From positions 1 to 15,104 of the forward strand of contig JADGNT010000026.1 of the NCBI GenBank assembly GCA_017883345.1: a stretch of 15,104 nt of DNA. The letters are read 5' to 3'. The translations under genes and the position numbers were made by a program. The notes under the pieces are model-generated. The model was not told the DNA's origin. It ran no database searches and saw only the letters and a list, made by a program, of their open reading frames with translations. Source of the DNA: Candidatus Solibacter sp. (GTDB taxonomy: Bacteria > Acidobacteriota > Terriglobia > Bryobacterales > Bryobacteraceae). Shown here one piece after another: positions 1-6,344 of the stretch (position 1 is the first letter of the stretch; every line of letters begins with the position of its first letter).

Positions 1-1
1 C

Positions 2-1165
2 AGCGATATTTCGAGCCGCGTGCAGGAGAACCTGGCCGGCGTGCGCATGATCCGCGCCTTCGTCCAGGAGAAAGCCGAAATGCGCCGCTTCGAGGAATTA
101 AACCGGGCTTTCATTGCGCAGAACATCCGCCTGGTGCGCGTGCAGGGCCTGTTCCAGCCGCTGCTCGAAGCGCTGATCGGCGTGACCTTCCTGGTGGTGC
201 TATGGGTGGGCGGCCAACAGGTGCTGGCGGGCCGCATCTCGGTGGGTAGTTTTGTGATGTTCAATACCTACATGGGCATGCTGGTGTGGCCCATGATCGC
301 ACTCGGCTGGGTGGTCAACCTGATGCAGCGCGGCAGCGCATCCCTCGAACGCATCAACGACATCTTGCACGAGCAGCCATCCATCGCCGCGCCGCCGGAC
401 GCGGTGAGCCTGGGCGCGGTGCGCGGCGAGATCGAGTTCCGCGACGTGACGGTAGATTATGGCAGCGGTCCCGCGCTGAACGGTATCGACCTGCGCATCC
501 CCGCCGGTACCACGCTGGCCGTGGTGGGCCATACCGGATCGGGCAAAAGCACGCTGGTCAACCTGCTGCCGCGCCTGTTCGACCCCACCTCTGGCGCGGT
601 GCTGTTGGATGGCATCGACCTGCGGCGGGCGGACCCGGCGGAGTTGCGGCGGCAGATCGGCTTCGTGCCGCAGGAGACGTTCCTGTTCAGCGCGACCATC
701 GCCGGGAATATCGCCTTCGGCGTGGATGGCGCCACCCCGCAACAGATCCGCCGGGCGGCGGAGATGGCCGGGCTCGCTGGCGATATCGAAGGCTTTCCGC
801 TGGGGTACGACACGCTGGTCGGCGAGCGTGGGATCACCCTCTCGGGCGGGCAGAAACAGCGCACCGCGATCGCGCGGGCGTTGCTGCGCGAACCGCGGAT
901 TCTGATTCTGGACGACGCCCTCTCCGCGGTCGATACCTTGACCGAAGAGCGCATTCTGACGCATCTGGCGGGCGTGATGCGCGGACGCACGGTGATCCTG
1001 ATTTCGCACCGCGTATCCACCGTGCGGCAGGCGGACGCCATCGTGGTGCTGGAGCGCGGCAAGATCGTCGAGCGGGGCACGCACGACGAGTTGGTCGAGG
1101 CCGGCGGATATTATGCCGAGCTCAGCCAGAAGCAAATGCTGGAAGAAGAGTTGGAAGCGATCTAA
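2..1165 (+). CDS. ABC exporter half-transporter (permease-ATPase), 5' truncated
   Basis: C-terminal 387 residues of a fused membrane/ATPase exporter subunit that uses ATP to move a hydrophobic compound, drug or lipid across the inner membrane. The reading frame is open to the window edge, so the true start lies upstream. Numbering from nt 2, residues 1-30 are the coupling-helix region (S-R-V-Q-E-N-L-A-G-V-R) and residues about 50-105 are the last two membrane helices. The ATPase domain follows: Walker A GHTGSGKST (176-184), Q-loop Gln 224, signature LSGGQ (280-284), Walker B ILILDD (300-305), D-loop SAVD and H-loop His 336. The residue after the Walker B Asp is Asp 305 instead of the catalytic Glu. 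This is the pattern of the degenerate-site half of heterodimeric exporters (MdlA, BmrC, TM287 type). No partner gene lies downstream, so a partner would have to be upstream of the window. The substrate cannot be told. Confidence 0.95.
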   Translation, partial: SDISSRVQENLAGVRMIRAFVQEKAEMRRFEELNRAFIAQNIRLVRVQGLFQPLLEALIGVTFLVVLWVGGQQVLAGRISVGSFVMFNTYMGMLVWPMIALGWVVNLMQRGSASLERINDILHEQPSIAAPPDAVSLGAVRGEIEFRDVTVDYGSGPALNGIDLRIPAGTTLAVVGHTGSGKSTLVNLLPRLFDPTSGAVLLDGIDLRRADPAELRRQIGFVPQETFLFSATIAGNIAFGVDGATPQQIRRAAEMAGLAGDIEGFPLGYDTLVGERGITLSGGQKQRTAIARALLREPRILILDDALSAVDTLTEERILTHLAGVMRGRTVILISHRVSTVRQADAIVVLERGKIVERGTHDELVEAGGYYAELSQKQMLEEELEAI

Positions 1166-1213
1166 CGCCGATGCCGTTCACTACTGGAGGCATGGCGACG
1201 CTCCCAAATGGCG

Positions 1214-1531
1214 TCAGAGTGGCACGTGCGCGCCTGGCCGTTCTATTCCTGCTACGGCCAACCGGGCTCCGAGTGCCCCCAGAACCGCCGTCAAGGTCTG
1301 CACGCTTGGGTTGCCCTTTTCGGAGAGCGCCCGGTACAGGCTCTCGCGATTCAGGCCGGAACGCGCAGCGACCTCAGCTATGCCTCCCTGTGCCTGCGTA
1401 ACGTTGCGCAACGCGATCAGGAAAACTCTCGGGTCTTGCTCCTCAAGCGCTGCATTGAGATAAGCGAGCGCCCGTTCCTCGTCTTTCAGCATGTCCATCA
1501 GAAGTTCGTCGTATGATGCACTCTTAGGCAT
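1214..1531 (-). CDS. HTH antitoxin-like protein (putative addiction module antidote family), orphan
   Basis: A 105-residue protein resembling the short antidote proteins that pair with RelE/HigB-like toxins and bind their own promoter. Residues 8-45 match the family's N-terminal pattern (D-E-E-R-A-L-A-Y-L-N-A-A-L-E-E-x-D-P). Residues about 49-80 form the helix-turn-helix, including G-L-N-R-E-S-L-Y-R-A-L-S and G-N-P-S-V-Q-T-L. The ATG at 1531 has a good ribosome site, AGAAGG on the minus strand (1541-1536), 4 nt away. The toxin gene normally adjoins the antidote. Here the divergent lyase gene lies upstream and the convergent ABC gene downstream, leaving no room for one. It may be a remnant of a toxin-antitoxin pair or a stand-alone regulator. 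Family assignment is from memory of the pattern; binding specificity is unknown. Confidence 0.85.
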   Translation of the reverse strand: MPKSASYDELLMDMLKDEERALAYLNAALEEQDPRVFLIALRNVTQAQGGIAEVAARSGLNRESLYRALSEKGNPSVQTLTAVLGALGARLAVAGIERPGAHVPL

Positions 1532-1570
1532 CTGGCCTTCTTATACCCGACATACTCGACTGGCGGCATT

Positions 1571-1598
1571 CAATAATTGATCGTAGCTTATCGGCTAC
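1571..1598. promoter_or_regulatory. Inverted repeats in the divergent antitoxin/lyase intergenic region
   Basis: Two small dyads lie side by side in the 147-bp gap between divergent starts. One is CAAT-A-ATTG at 1571-1579. The other is GTAGC-(6 nt)-GCTAC at 1583-1587 and 1594-1598. The stretch is more AT-rich than its surroundings and lies 40-67 bp upstream of the HTH protein's ATG, where an autoregulatory operator would be expected. Function is inference; arms this short can occur by chance. Confidence 0.3.
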
Positions 1599-1678
1599 AA
1601 CGAATCAAGCGCTCGCCAAAACCTTCTCCAAGGTGCGCTGGCCACCTCGCCCCCGCGCTTTCCGATACTCTATGGAGC

Positions 1679-2860
1679 ATGGCAAATATTTCCCGGCGGC
1701 GCTTTTGCGGCAGCGCGTCCGCCTTGCTGGCGCTGCCCGCGTTCGCGGCGGGCGACGAGCGCGGCATCCTGGTAACCGCGGCGCAGGCGGCGAAATTGCG
1801 CGGCGGCGCCCTGCCCGACGCGCTGCGGCAGAATGCCGGCGCCGCCCTCAAGTCGGGACCGTGGACCGTGACCAGTCAACGGCCGGACAACGTCACGGCG
1901 GGCACTAACGACTACTACAGCGAAGGGCCGTACTGGTGGCCCGACCCGAAGAATCCCAAGGGGCCGTATATCCGCAAAGATGGCGAGCGGAATCCGGGGC
2001 GCTTTCAGGCCAACCGGCGCGATCTGGGCGACATGTGCTCGGCGGTGCTGGCGCTCGGCATGGGCGCGTACCTGCTCGGCGATCGGGCGTGCGGCGAGCA
2101 CGCCGCGCGGGTCCTCGCGACGTGGTTCCTGGACCCGAAGACGCGCATGAATCCGAATCTGGAGTACGGGCAGGCGGTGCGCGGCATCAATACCGGACGC
2201 GGTACGGGGCTGATCGACACGGTATCCATGATTCACGCGGCGCAGGGCGTCTGGCTGCTCGAACAGGCGGGAATGCTCGGCCGCGCGCTGGGCGATGGCG
2301 TGCGCCAGTGGTACGCGGATTTCCTGAAATGGATGACCACCAGCAAGAAGGGGCTCGACGAGAAGAAGTCCGGCAACAATCACGCCACGTGGTGGACGGC
2401 GCAGGTGGCGGCGTATGCCACGCTGACCGGCGACGAGTCCGTCAAGGCGATGGCGTGGGAGCATTACCGCGGCTATCTGGTGCCGGAAGAGATCCGCCTG
2501 GACGGCAGTTGCCCGCGGGAAGAAGCGCGCACCAACTCGCTGGGGTACTCCAACATGAACCTGGACGCCTTCGCTGTGCTGTGCCGCATCGCCGGGACCA
2601 ACGGCGTCCGCTTGTGGGAGTTCGGCACCGCCCAGGGGATCGGAGTGCAGCGCCCGTTCTACTACCTGTTGCCGTACCTGCTGCATCCGGAAAACTGGAA
2701 GAAACAGCAGATCTCGAAGTTCAGCGCGGACGGCACGGTATGGCCCGGACTGGCGGGCGCCGGGCTTCAGTCGCAGCGCTTGCTGGAAGCGTACCGCACG
2801 CTGCCGCGCGGCAATTCGCCCTGGGTTCAGTTGGTGGACCTGGTGGTGAAAGCGGGCTAA
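1679..2860 (+). CDS. Alginate lyase family protein, Tat-exported
   Basis: A 393-residue exported protein of the alginate lyase superfamily (alpha/alpha toroid, PL5-like), expected to act on uronate-containing polysaccharide outside the cytoplasm. The N-terminus has a Tat signal (S-R-R-R-F-C at residues 5-10, then a hydrophobic run) with likely cleavage near A-F-A-A at 21-24. Family hallmarks visible are Y-W-W-P-D-P (85-90), N-L-E-Y-G-Q-A-V-R-G-I (160-170), N-N-H-A-T-W (233-238) and R-T-N-S-L-G-Y (284-290). In PL5 enzymes the Asn-His, Arg and Tyr of the last two motifs are the catalytic residues, and all are kept, so activity is plausible. The ATG at 1679 was chosen because it starts the Tat signal; a TTG at 1577 would add 34 residues with no signal character. 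The nearby GGAG is too close to be a good ribosome site. The stop codon overlaps that of the convergent cytochrome gene. Confidence 0.88.
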   Translation: MANISRRRFCGSASALLALPAFAAGDERGILVTAAQAAKLRGGALPDALRQNAGAALKSGPWTVTSQRPDNVTAGTNDYYSEGPYWWPDPKNPKGPYIRKDGERNPGRFQANRRDLGDMCSAVLALGMGAYLLGDRACGEHAARVLATWFLDPKTRMNPNLEYGQAVRGINTGRGTGLIDTVSMIHAAQGVWLLEQAGMLGRALGDGVRQWYADFLKWMTTSKKGLDEKKSGNNHATWWTAQVAAYATLTGDESVKAMAWEHYRGYLVPEEIRLDGSCPREEARTNSLGYSNMNLDAFAVLCRIAGTNGVRLWEFGTAQGIGVQRPFYYLLPYLLHPENWKKQQISKFSADGTVWPGLAGAGLQSQRLLEAYRTLPRGNSPWVQLVDLVVKAG

Positions 2861-4062
2861 TGAGGTTGCCGGACCGGGATGAATCCCGCTCCTTCCGTCG
2901 AGCTTGTTTTCTCTGCGTTCCCTCCGCGTCTCAGCGTCTCCGCGGTGAAAGGGCTTCCCCGTTTGGCTCCAGCTTCGCGCTTCCGCGGAATCCCTTTCGG
3001 ATGGCAGTCCGCGCATTTGACGAAGTGGATATTGTGGCCGCTCGCCGTACTCACGAAAGTCGTATCCATCTTCTCCACGTCCAGGCCGCAGTTGGATAGG
3101 CGCGGATGGCATGTGGCGCACGAGGCGCGCGTCTGCTGCCCGTGCTTCATGTGGCACCCGAGACAGCTCAGCCCCTCATGAACGCCCACCGGCGTGCGGT
3201 CGTCGCCCGAGCCCACCAGGCCGCCGGCCTCCGGCGCGTGGCACTGATAGCAGAGCGCCTGGCGGGTATCCGGGCTGATCTTCAAGGCGCGCGTCCCGTC
3301 CCGCATGCTGGGCAGCGGCAACAACTCCACGGAGAAATGCTTTTGTTCCCGCCGGTCGAACAGGCCGACCGACGGCCGCGACAGCTCCTGCTTCGCCGCC
3401 GATTTCGCGGCCGATTTCGCGGCTGATTTCGCGGCTGATTCCTCAATCTGGCGCGCCGCCCTCGGCAGCAACTCCCCCTCGCGATGCACCTGGTGGCAGC
3501 TCAGGCACGGGATCGCCGGCTGGTCCGCCAGTTCGGGCCGCAGCAGACGCCACGGACCCCTGGCATCCAACGGCGCCACCAGGTCGCGGATGCCGCCCTC
3601 AAAATGCATGCCGTGGCAGCGCAGGCAATCGTCCATCAGCAGCCGCTGCCGGTTGTGCTGGGCATCCAGAAACAGCCGCCGGTAGGTGGCACTGTGCGCC
3701 CCCGATTGCCACTGGGCGAACTCCTGCCGGTGGCAAGAGCGGCATCGTTCCATCAGGCGCGGGATATCCCGCGTGCTCAAACGGACGGGGTCGGCGAACC
3801 CCTGCCGCACGTGCTGCACCAGGCGCCGCAGATTTCCCCAATGAAAACCCGCATCGAGCGTGGTGATTTCACCGTGGCAGGCGCCGCACGTCACGTCCCG
3901 ATGGCTGGAAGCGTGCCACGCATCGTAGTGGGTGCGGATCTCGTGGCAGCGCGCGCAGGAGGCGCCGGCGTTGTATTCGTAATAGAGGCTTCCCGCCGGC
4001 AGCGCCAGCACGATCAAGGCGGCAGCGGCCGGCAACGCGCCACGCAACAGCTTGCGCGTCAT
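2857..4062 (-). CDS. Nonaheme cytochrome c with NapC/NirT-like N-terminus
   Basis: A 401-residue membrane-anchored multiheme cytochrome, probably the electron outlet of the operon. Residues 10-27 are a hydrophobic anchor, followed by nine CxxCH heme sites at 36, 59, 107, 146, 186, 271, 300, 315 and 350. The first two, with the spacing C-A-R-C-H-E...C-G-A-C-H-G, resemble NapC/NrfH quinol-dehydrogenase cytochromes. A low-complexity linker of four SAAK repeats at about 209-224 separates hemes 1-5 from hemes 6-9. After the ninth heme about 45 residues follow. Part of this tail (about 371-386) is encoded by a short repetitive DNA element and is probably a read-through extension. The gene is last in the operon, with an ATGA overlap to a ten-codon micro-ORF. 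The ribosome site GGAAGGGG lies 8 nt from the ATG. The classical partner of GMC dehydrogenases is a triheme cytochrome, so nine hemes is a departure. Confidence 0.93.
   Translation of the reverse strand: MTRKLLRGALPAAAALIVLALPAGSLYYEYNAGASCARCHEIRTHYDAWHASSHRDVTCGACHGEITTLDAGFHWGNLRRLVQHVRQGFADPVRLSTRDIPRLMERCRSCHRQEFAQWQSGAHSATYRRLFLDAQHNRQRLLMDDCLRCHGMHFEGGIRDLVAPLDARGPWRLLRPELADQPAIPCLSCHQVHREGELLPRAARQIEESAAKSAAKSAAKSAAKQELSRPSVGLFDRREQKHFSVELLPLPSMRDGTRALKISPDTRQALCYQCHAPEAGGLVGSGDDRTPVGVHEGLSCLGCHMKHGQQTRASCATCHPRLSNCGLDVEKMDTTFVSTASGHNIHFVKCADCHPKGIPRKREAGAKRGSPFTAETLRRGGNAEKTSSTEGAGFIPVRQPH
2876..2950. repeat. Short interspersed repeat between convergent genes, inside the cytochrome 3' end
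   Basis: The segment 2907-2950, read on the minus strand, is built of near-identical 8-10-base units: CCGCGGAGA, CGCTGAGA, CGCGGAGGGA, ACGCAGAGA. This 'CGCGGAGA'-type string resembles a repeat I recall as widely scattered in environmental bacterial genomes, usually between genes; its origin is unknown to me. A small hairpin (CGGGAT-GA-ATCCCG, 2875-2888) sits beside it. Here the element is read as protein at the end of the cytochrome. Confidence 0.55.
3395..3442 (-). repeat. Four 12-bp tandem units encoding SAAK repeats
   Basis: Units at 3395-3406, 3407-3418, 3419-3430 and 3431-3442 follow the pattern GCSGCYGATTYC on the plus strand. They encode the (S-A-A-K)x4 linker in the nonaheme cytochrome. 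The 12-bp period keeps frame, so copy number can vary without breaking the gene. Confidence 0.85.
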
Positions 4063-4108
4063 AGTCCGCGCCCCTTCCGCTTGCGCGTCATACGCCGCGC
4101 CCCTTCCT
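4051..4108. repeat. 29-bp tandem duplication at the flavoprotein/cytochrome junction
   Basis: Two adjacent copies (4051-4079 and 4080-4108) match at 26 of 29 positions. Each carries the same ribosome site (GGAAGGGGCG on the minus strand) and an ATGACGCGCAAG start. The copy nearer the flavoprotein supplies its final codons and stop; the other supplies the start region of the cytochrome. Confidence 0.9.
4059..4091 (-). CDS. Ten-codon micro-ORF created by the 29-bp duplication
   Basis: The frame reads M-T-R-K-R-K-G-R-G-L-stop. Its ATG (4091-4089) overlaps the TGA of the flavoprotein gene as ATGA. Its own TGA (4061-4059) overlaps the ATG of the cytochrome gene (4062-4060), again as ATGA. A ribosome site GGAAGGGG precedes it. 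It probably makes no functional peptide but could carry ribosomes from one gene to the next. It is entirely explained by the duplication, so it may simply be an accident that did not break translational coupling. Confidence 0.4.
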   Translation of the reverse strand: MTRKRKGRGL

Positions 4109-5737
4109 GGATTTCACGATGCGCTCCGCCGCGTAGTACGCGATCGCCATGATGGTCAGCACCGGGTTGAAGCCGCCATTGGTCACGTGTACGCTGCCAT
4201 CGATCACGTACAGATTGTCGTGATCGTGCACGCGGCAGTATTTGTCCACCACCGAAACCCGCGGGTCGTCGCCCATGCGGCACGTGCCCGCCTGGTGCTG
4301 GCCTCCGCTGGTTCCCTTCCCCGCAAGCTTCGGCCACGTGCGGATGGCGCCCGCCGCCTTCAGCCACGCCTCGGCCTTCTCCGCCATCCGGACGGACGTC
4401 TCCATCGTCTTCGGATGCTTGCCGCCGGAGAGGCGCGCCACCGGCAGCCCCCAAAAGTCCTTCACCTTCGCGTCCACTTCCACGCGCGATTCGGCGATCG
4501 GGATCTCCTGCGTCGGCCCCTGGATCGCGATGCTGCGGCGGTACCACTGGCGCATGAAGTCCTTGTGAGCGCGCCCCCACTGCGGCACCCCGCCCGGCAC
4601 GGCACTCACAAACTGGTACGGCAGGCGGATGAACTCATTGGCCAGCATGGCGCCGCCGATCAGGCCGGGGTTGCCGTGGTTGTAGTCGCAGACCGCGATG
4701 CTCGCGCCGGGCCCGATATCGTCATAGGTATCGAAATCGAAGAGGCCCCACGCTCCCGTGTACGTATGTCCCTGCAAATTGCGCCCCACCCAGTCGTAGC
4801 GATTGCCCAGACCCGCCGGGTGCATCTTACTTTTGGAATTGAGCAGCAGGCGCGCCGATTCCACGGCCGCCGAGGAGACGATGACGATATCGGCGGTCTG
4901 CTCGCGCAGCCGGTCGTCCGCATCATAATACGCTACGCCCGTGGCGCGTCCCCGCGCGTCGGTCAGCACCTCCCGCGCCATGCACCCGGTGCGCAGCTCG
5001 CAGTTCCCGGTGGCCAGCGCCGCGGGAATCGCGGTGTTCTGCGTACCGCATTTGGCGTTCACCTCGCACGCGAAACCCACGCACCAGCGGCACTGCATGC
5101 ACGGCGGCCTCCCGCCGTAGGGCACAGAGTTGCGCAGCATGGGGATATCGAACGGGTGCAGGCCCAGCCGTTGGGCGGCGGGCTTGAGGATTCCGTGTTC
5201 CCGACCCACCGGCAGCGGCGGCATGGGCAGCGGCTGGCGGCGCGGCCCGTGAAACGGATCCGCCGAAACGTCGCCCGAGACGCCGATTTCGTACTCCGCC
5301 CTCTCGTAGTACGGCTCCAGCTCCGCGTAGGAAATCGGCCAGTCGCGCAGCGTGCTGCCCTCCGGCACTCCGTAGGTGGTCGCCATGCGGAAGTCTTTTT
5401 CCTGATAGCGCCACGCCTGCGCTCCGTAAGTGAAGGTGCCGCCCCCCACGCACGCCGCGTTGTTGCTGTAGGCGCCTTGGCTGGGCAGCACCACCCGCTC
5501 CTGCCCCTTCAGATCCACCACCACGCGCGGATTGCGCTCCTCGTCCGGCCCCGAGTTGTTGCCCAGTACCGACGTGCGCTGGTTGCGCAGATCGTCTTTC
5601 CGGCAGTCGGACGCCGTGTACCACTTGCCGCGTTCCAACAGGACGACGCTCAGTCCGCCCGCCGCCAGTTGCTGGGCCGCGACGCCTCCCCCGGCGCCCG
5701 CCCCGACGATCACCGCATTCACATGTTTGAGTGCCAT
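4088..5737 (-). CDS. GMC-family FAD oxidoreductase (gluconate/glucose dehydrogenase flavoprotein subunit type)
   Basis: A 549-residue flavoprotein that oxidises an alcohol or sugar. The FAD-binding GxGxxG is at Gly 12, 14 and 17, followed by L-L-E-R-G at 33-37. The C-terminal GMC oxidoreductase domain shows H-Q-A-G-T-C-R-M-G (His 481) and T-N-G-G-F-N-P (Asn 524), the expected catalytic His/Asn pair. A cysteine cluster, C-x2-C-x2-C-x4-C-x5-C at 213-230, lies where FAD-dependent glucose dehydrogenase catalytic subunits hold a 3Fe-4S cluster, so a metal cluster is plausible. There is no signal peptide. Such flavoproteins are exported together with a Tat-bearing small subunit, and that gene lies 3 nt upstream. 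The start at 5737 fits this spacing. Substrate is not readable; gluconate, glucose and other polyols all remain possible. Confidence 0.92.
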   Translation of the reverse strand: MALKHVNAVIVGAGAGGGVAAQQLAAGGLSVVLLERGKWYTASDCRKDDLRNQRTSVLGNNSGPDEERNPRVVVDLKGQERVVLPSQGAYSNNAACVGGGTFTYGAQAWRYQEKDFRMATTYGVPEGSTLRDWPISYAELEPYYERAEYEIGVSGDVSADPFHGPRRQPLPMPPLPVGREHGILKPAAQRLGLHPFDIPMLRNSVPYGGRPPCMQCRWCVGFACEVNAKCGTQNTAIPAALATGNCELRTGCMAREVLTDARGRATGVAYYDADDRLREQTADIVIVSSAAVESARLLLNSKSKMHPAGLGNRYDWVGRNLQGHTYTGAWGLFDFDTYDDIGPGASIAVCDYNHGNPGLIGGAMLANEFIRLPYQFVSAVPGGVPQWGRAHKDFMRQWYRRSIAIQGPTQEIPIAESRVEVDAKVKDFWGLPVARLSGGKHPKTMETSVRMAEKAEAWLKAAGAIRTWPKLAGKGTSGGQHQAGTCRMGDDPRVSVVDKYCRVHDHDNLYVIDGSVHVTNGGFNPVLTIMAIAYYAAERIVKSRKGRGV

Positions 5738-5740
5738 CGC

Positions 5741-6310
5741 TCAGGCTCCCTGCCTGGGAAACTCGTAGCGATTGCGCCCCCGGATGGGGATCACCGGCAC
5801 CCCTAGCATGCGCCAACTCACGGCATCGCGGTTGCCGCCGTGACGCGGGTCGCCGTAGTAACCCTGCATGGTGTGCGCGATCGCGGTGGCGAAGAAGCGC
5901 TGCGCGCCGCCTGTGAGCGATTCGAGCAATGCCGTCTGTTGCGGCGCGTCGAGAGAGGCGAAGTCCTTACCGAACTTGCTGACCGAAGCCCGATCGATCT
6001 CCATCAGCCCGGTGCGGTAGGCATCTCGCTGCCGGCGGTAGGGGCCCATCAATTGGCGGTCGATGAAGTTCACTACCCCCGCCCACGCCGCACCCGGTGT
6101 CTGGTCGGTGGGTACGATCTGCTCGCAAATCGCTGCCAGCGTCCTGCCTTCGGCCGCGGTCAGAAAGCGCCACGGCGTGTTCTGCCGCCCGCACGAGACA
6201 AGCGCGCCACATGCCGTGGCCGTGCCGGCGATCCGCAGAAACCTGCGCCGCCGCAGCGAGTGGATTTTGACGTGGCCCAAAGCAAGACCATAGCGCCCAT
6301 CATCTAACAT
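5741..6310 (-). CDS. Gluconate 2-dehydrogenase subunit 3 family protein, Tat lipoprotein
   Basis: A 189-residue small subunit that partners the GMC flavoprotein and carries it through the Tat system. Residues 18-29 hold a twin-arginine run, L-R-R-R-R-F-L-R-I-A-G, and L-V-S-C at 37-40 fits a lipobox, so Cys 40 may be lipidated. The body contains the family features: I-C-E-Q-I-V-P-T-D near 61-69 and H-T-M-Q-G-Y-Y-G-D-P-R-H-G-G-N at 146-160. The frame stays open upstream to 6418, but that part overlaps the PQQ dehydrogenase 3' end. The ATG at 6310 has a G-rich sequence (GGGGGTGGAA) just before it and leaves a 34-nt gap, so it was chosen. The gene is third from last in the operon, followed after 3 nt by its flavoprotein partner. 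Confidence 0.9.
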   Translation of the reverse strand: MLDDGRYGLALGHVKIHSLRRRRFLRIAGTATACGALVSCGRQNTPWRFLTAAEGRTLAAICEQIVPTDQTPGAAWAGVVNFIDRQLMGPYRRQRDAYRTGLMEIDRASVSKFGKDFASLDAPQQTALLESLTGGAQRFFATAIAHTMQGYYGDPRHGGNRDAVSWRMLGVPVIPIRGRNRYEFPRQGA

Positions 6311-6344
6311 TTCCACCCCCGCATATCTCGATACCTGCCACTCC

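Noticed and set aside
1670..3157. 495-codon open frame on the minus strand
   Set aside because: It runs antisense to the alginate-lyase-family gene and out of frame in the cytochrome, both of which have firm motifs.
4052..5806. 584-codon open frame on the plus strand
   Set aside because: It is opposite the GMC flavoprotein, whose FAD and catalytic motifs are clear. The composition is rich in R, H, A and V with no recognisable domain.
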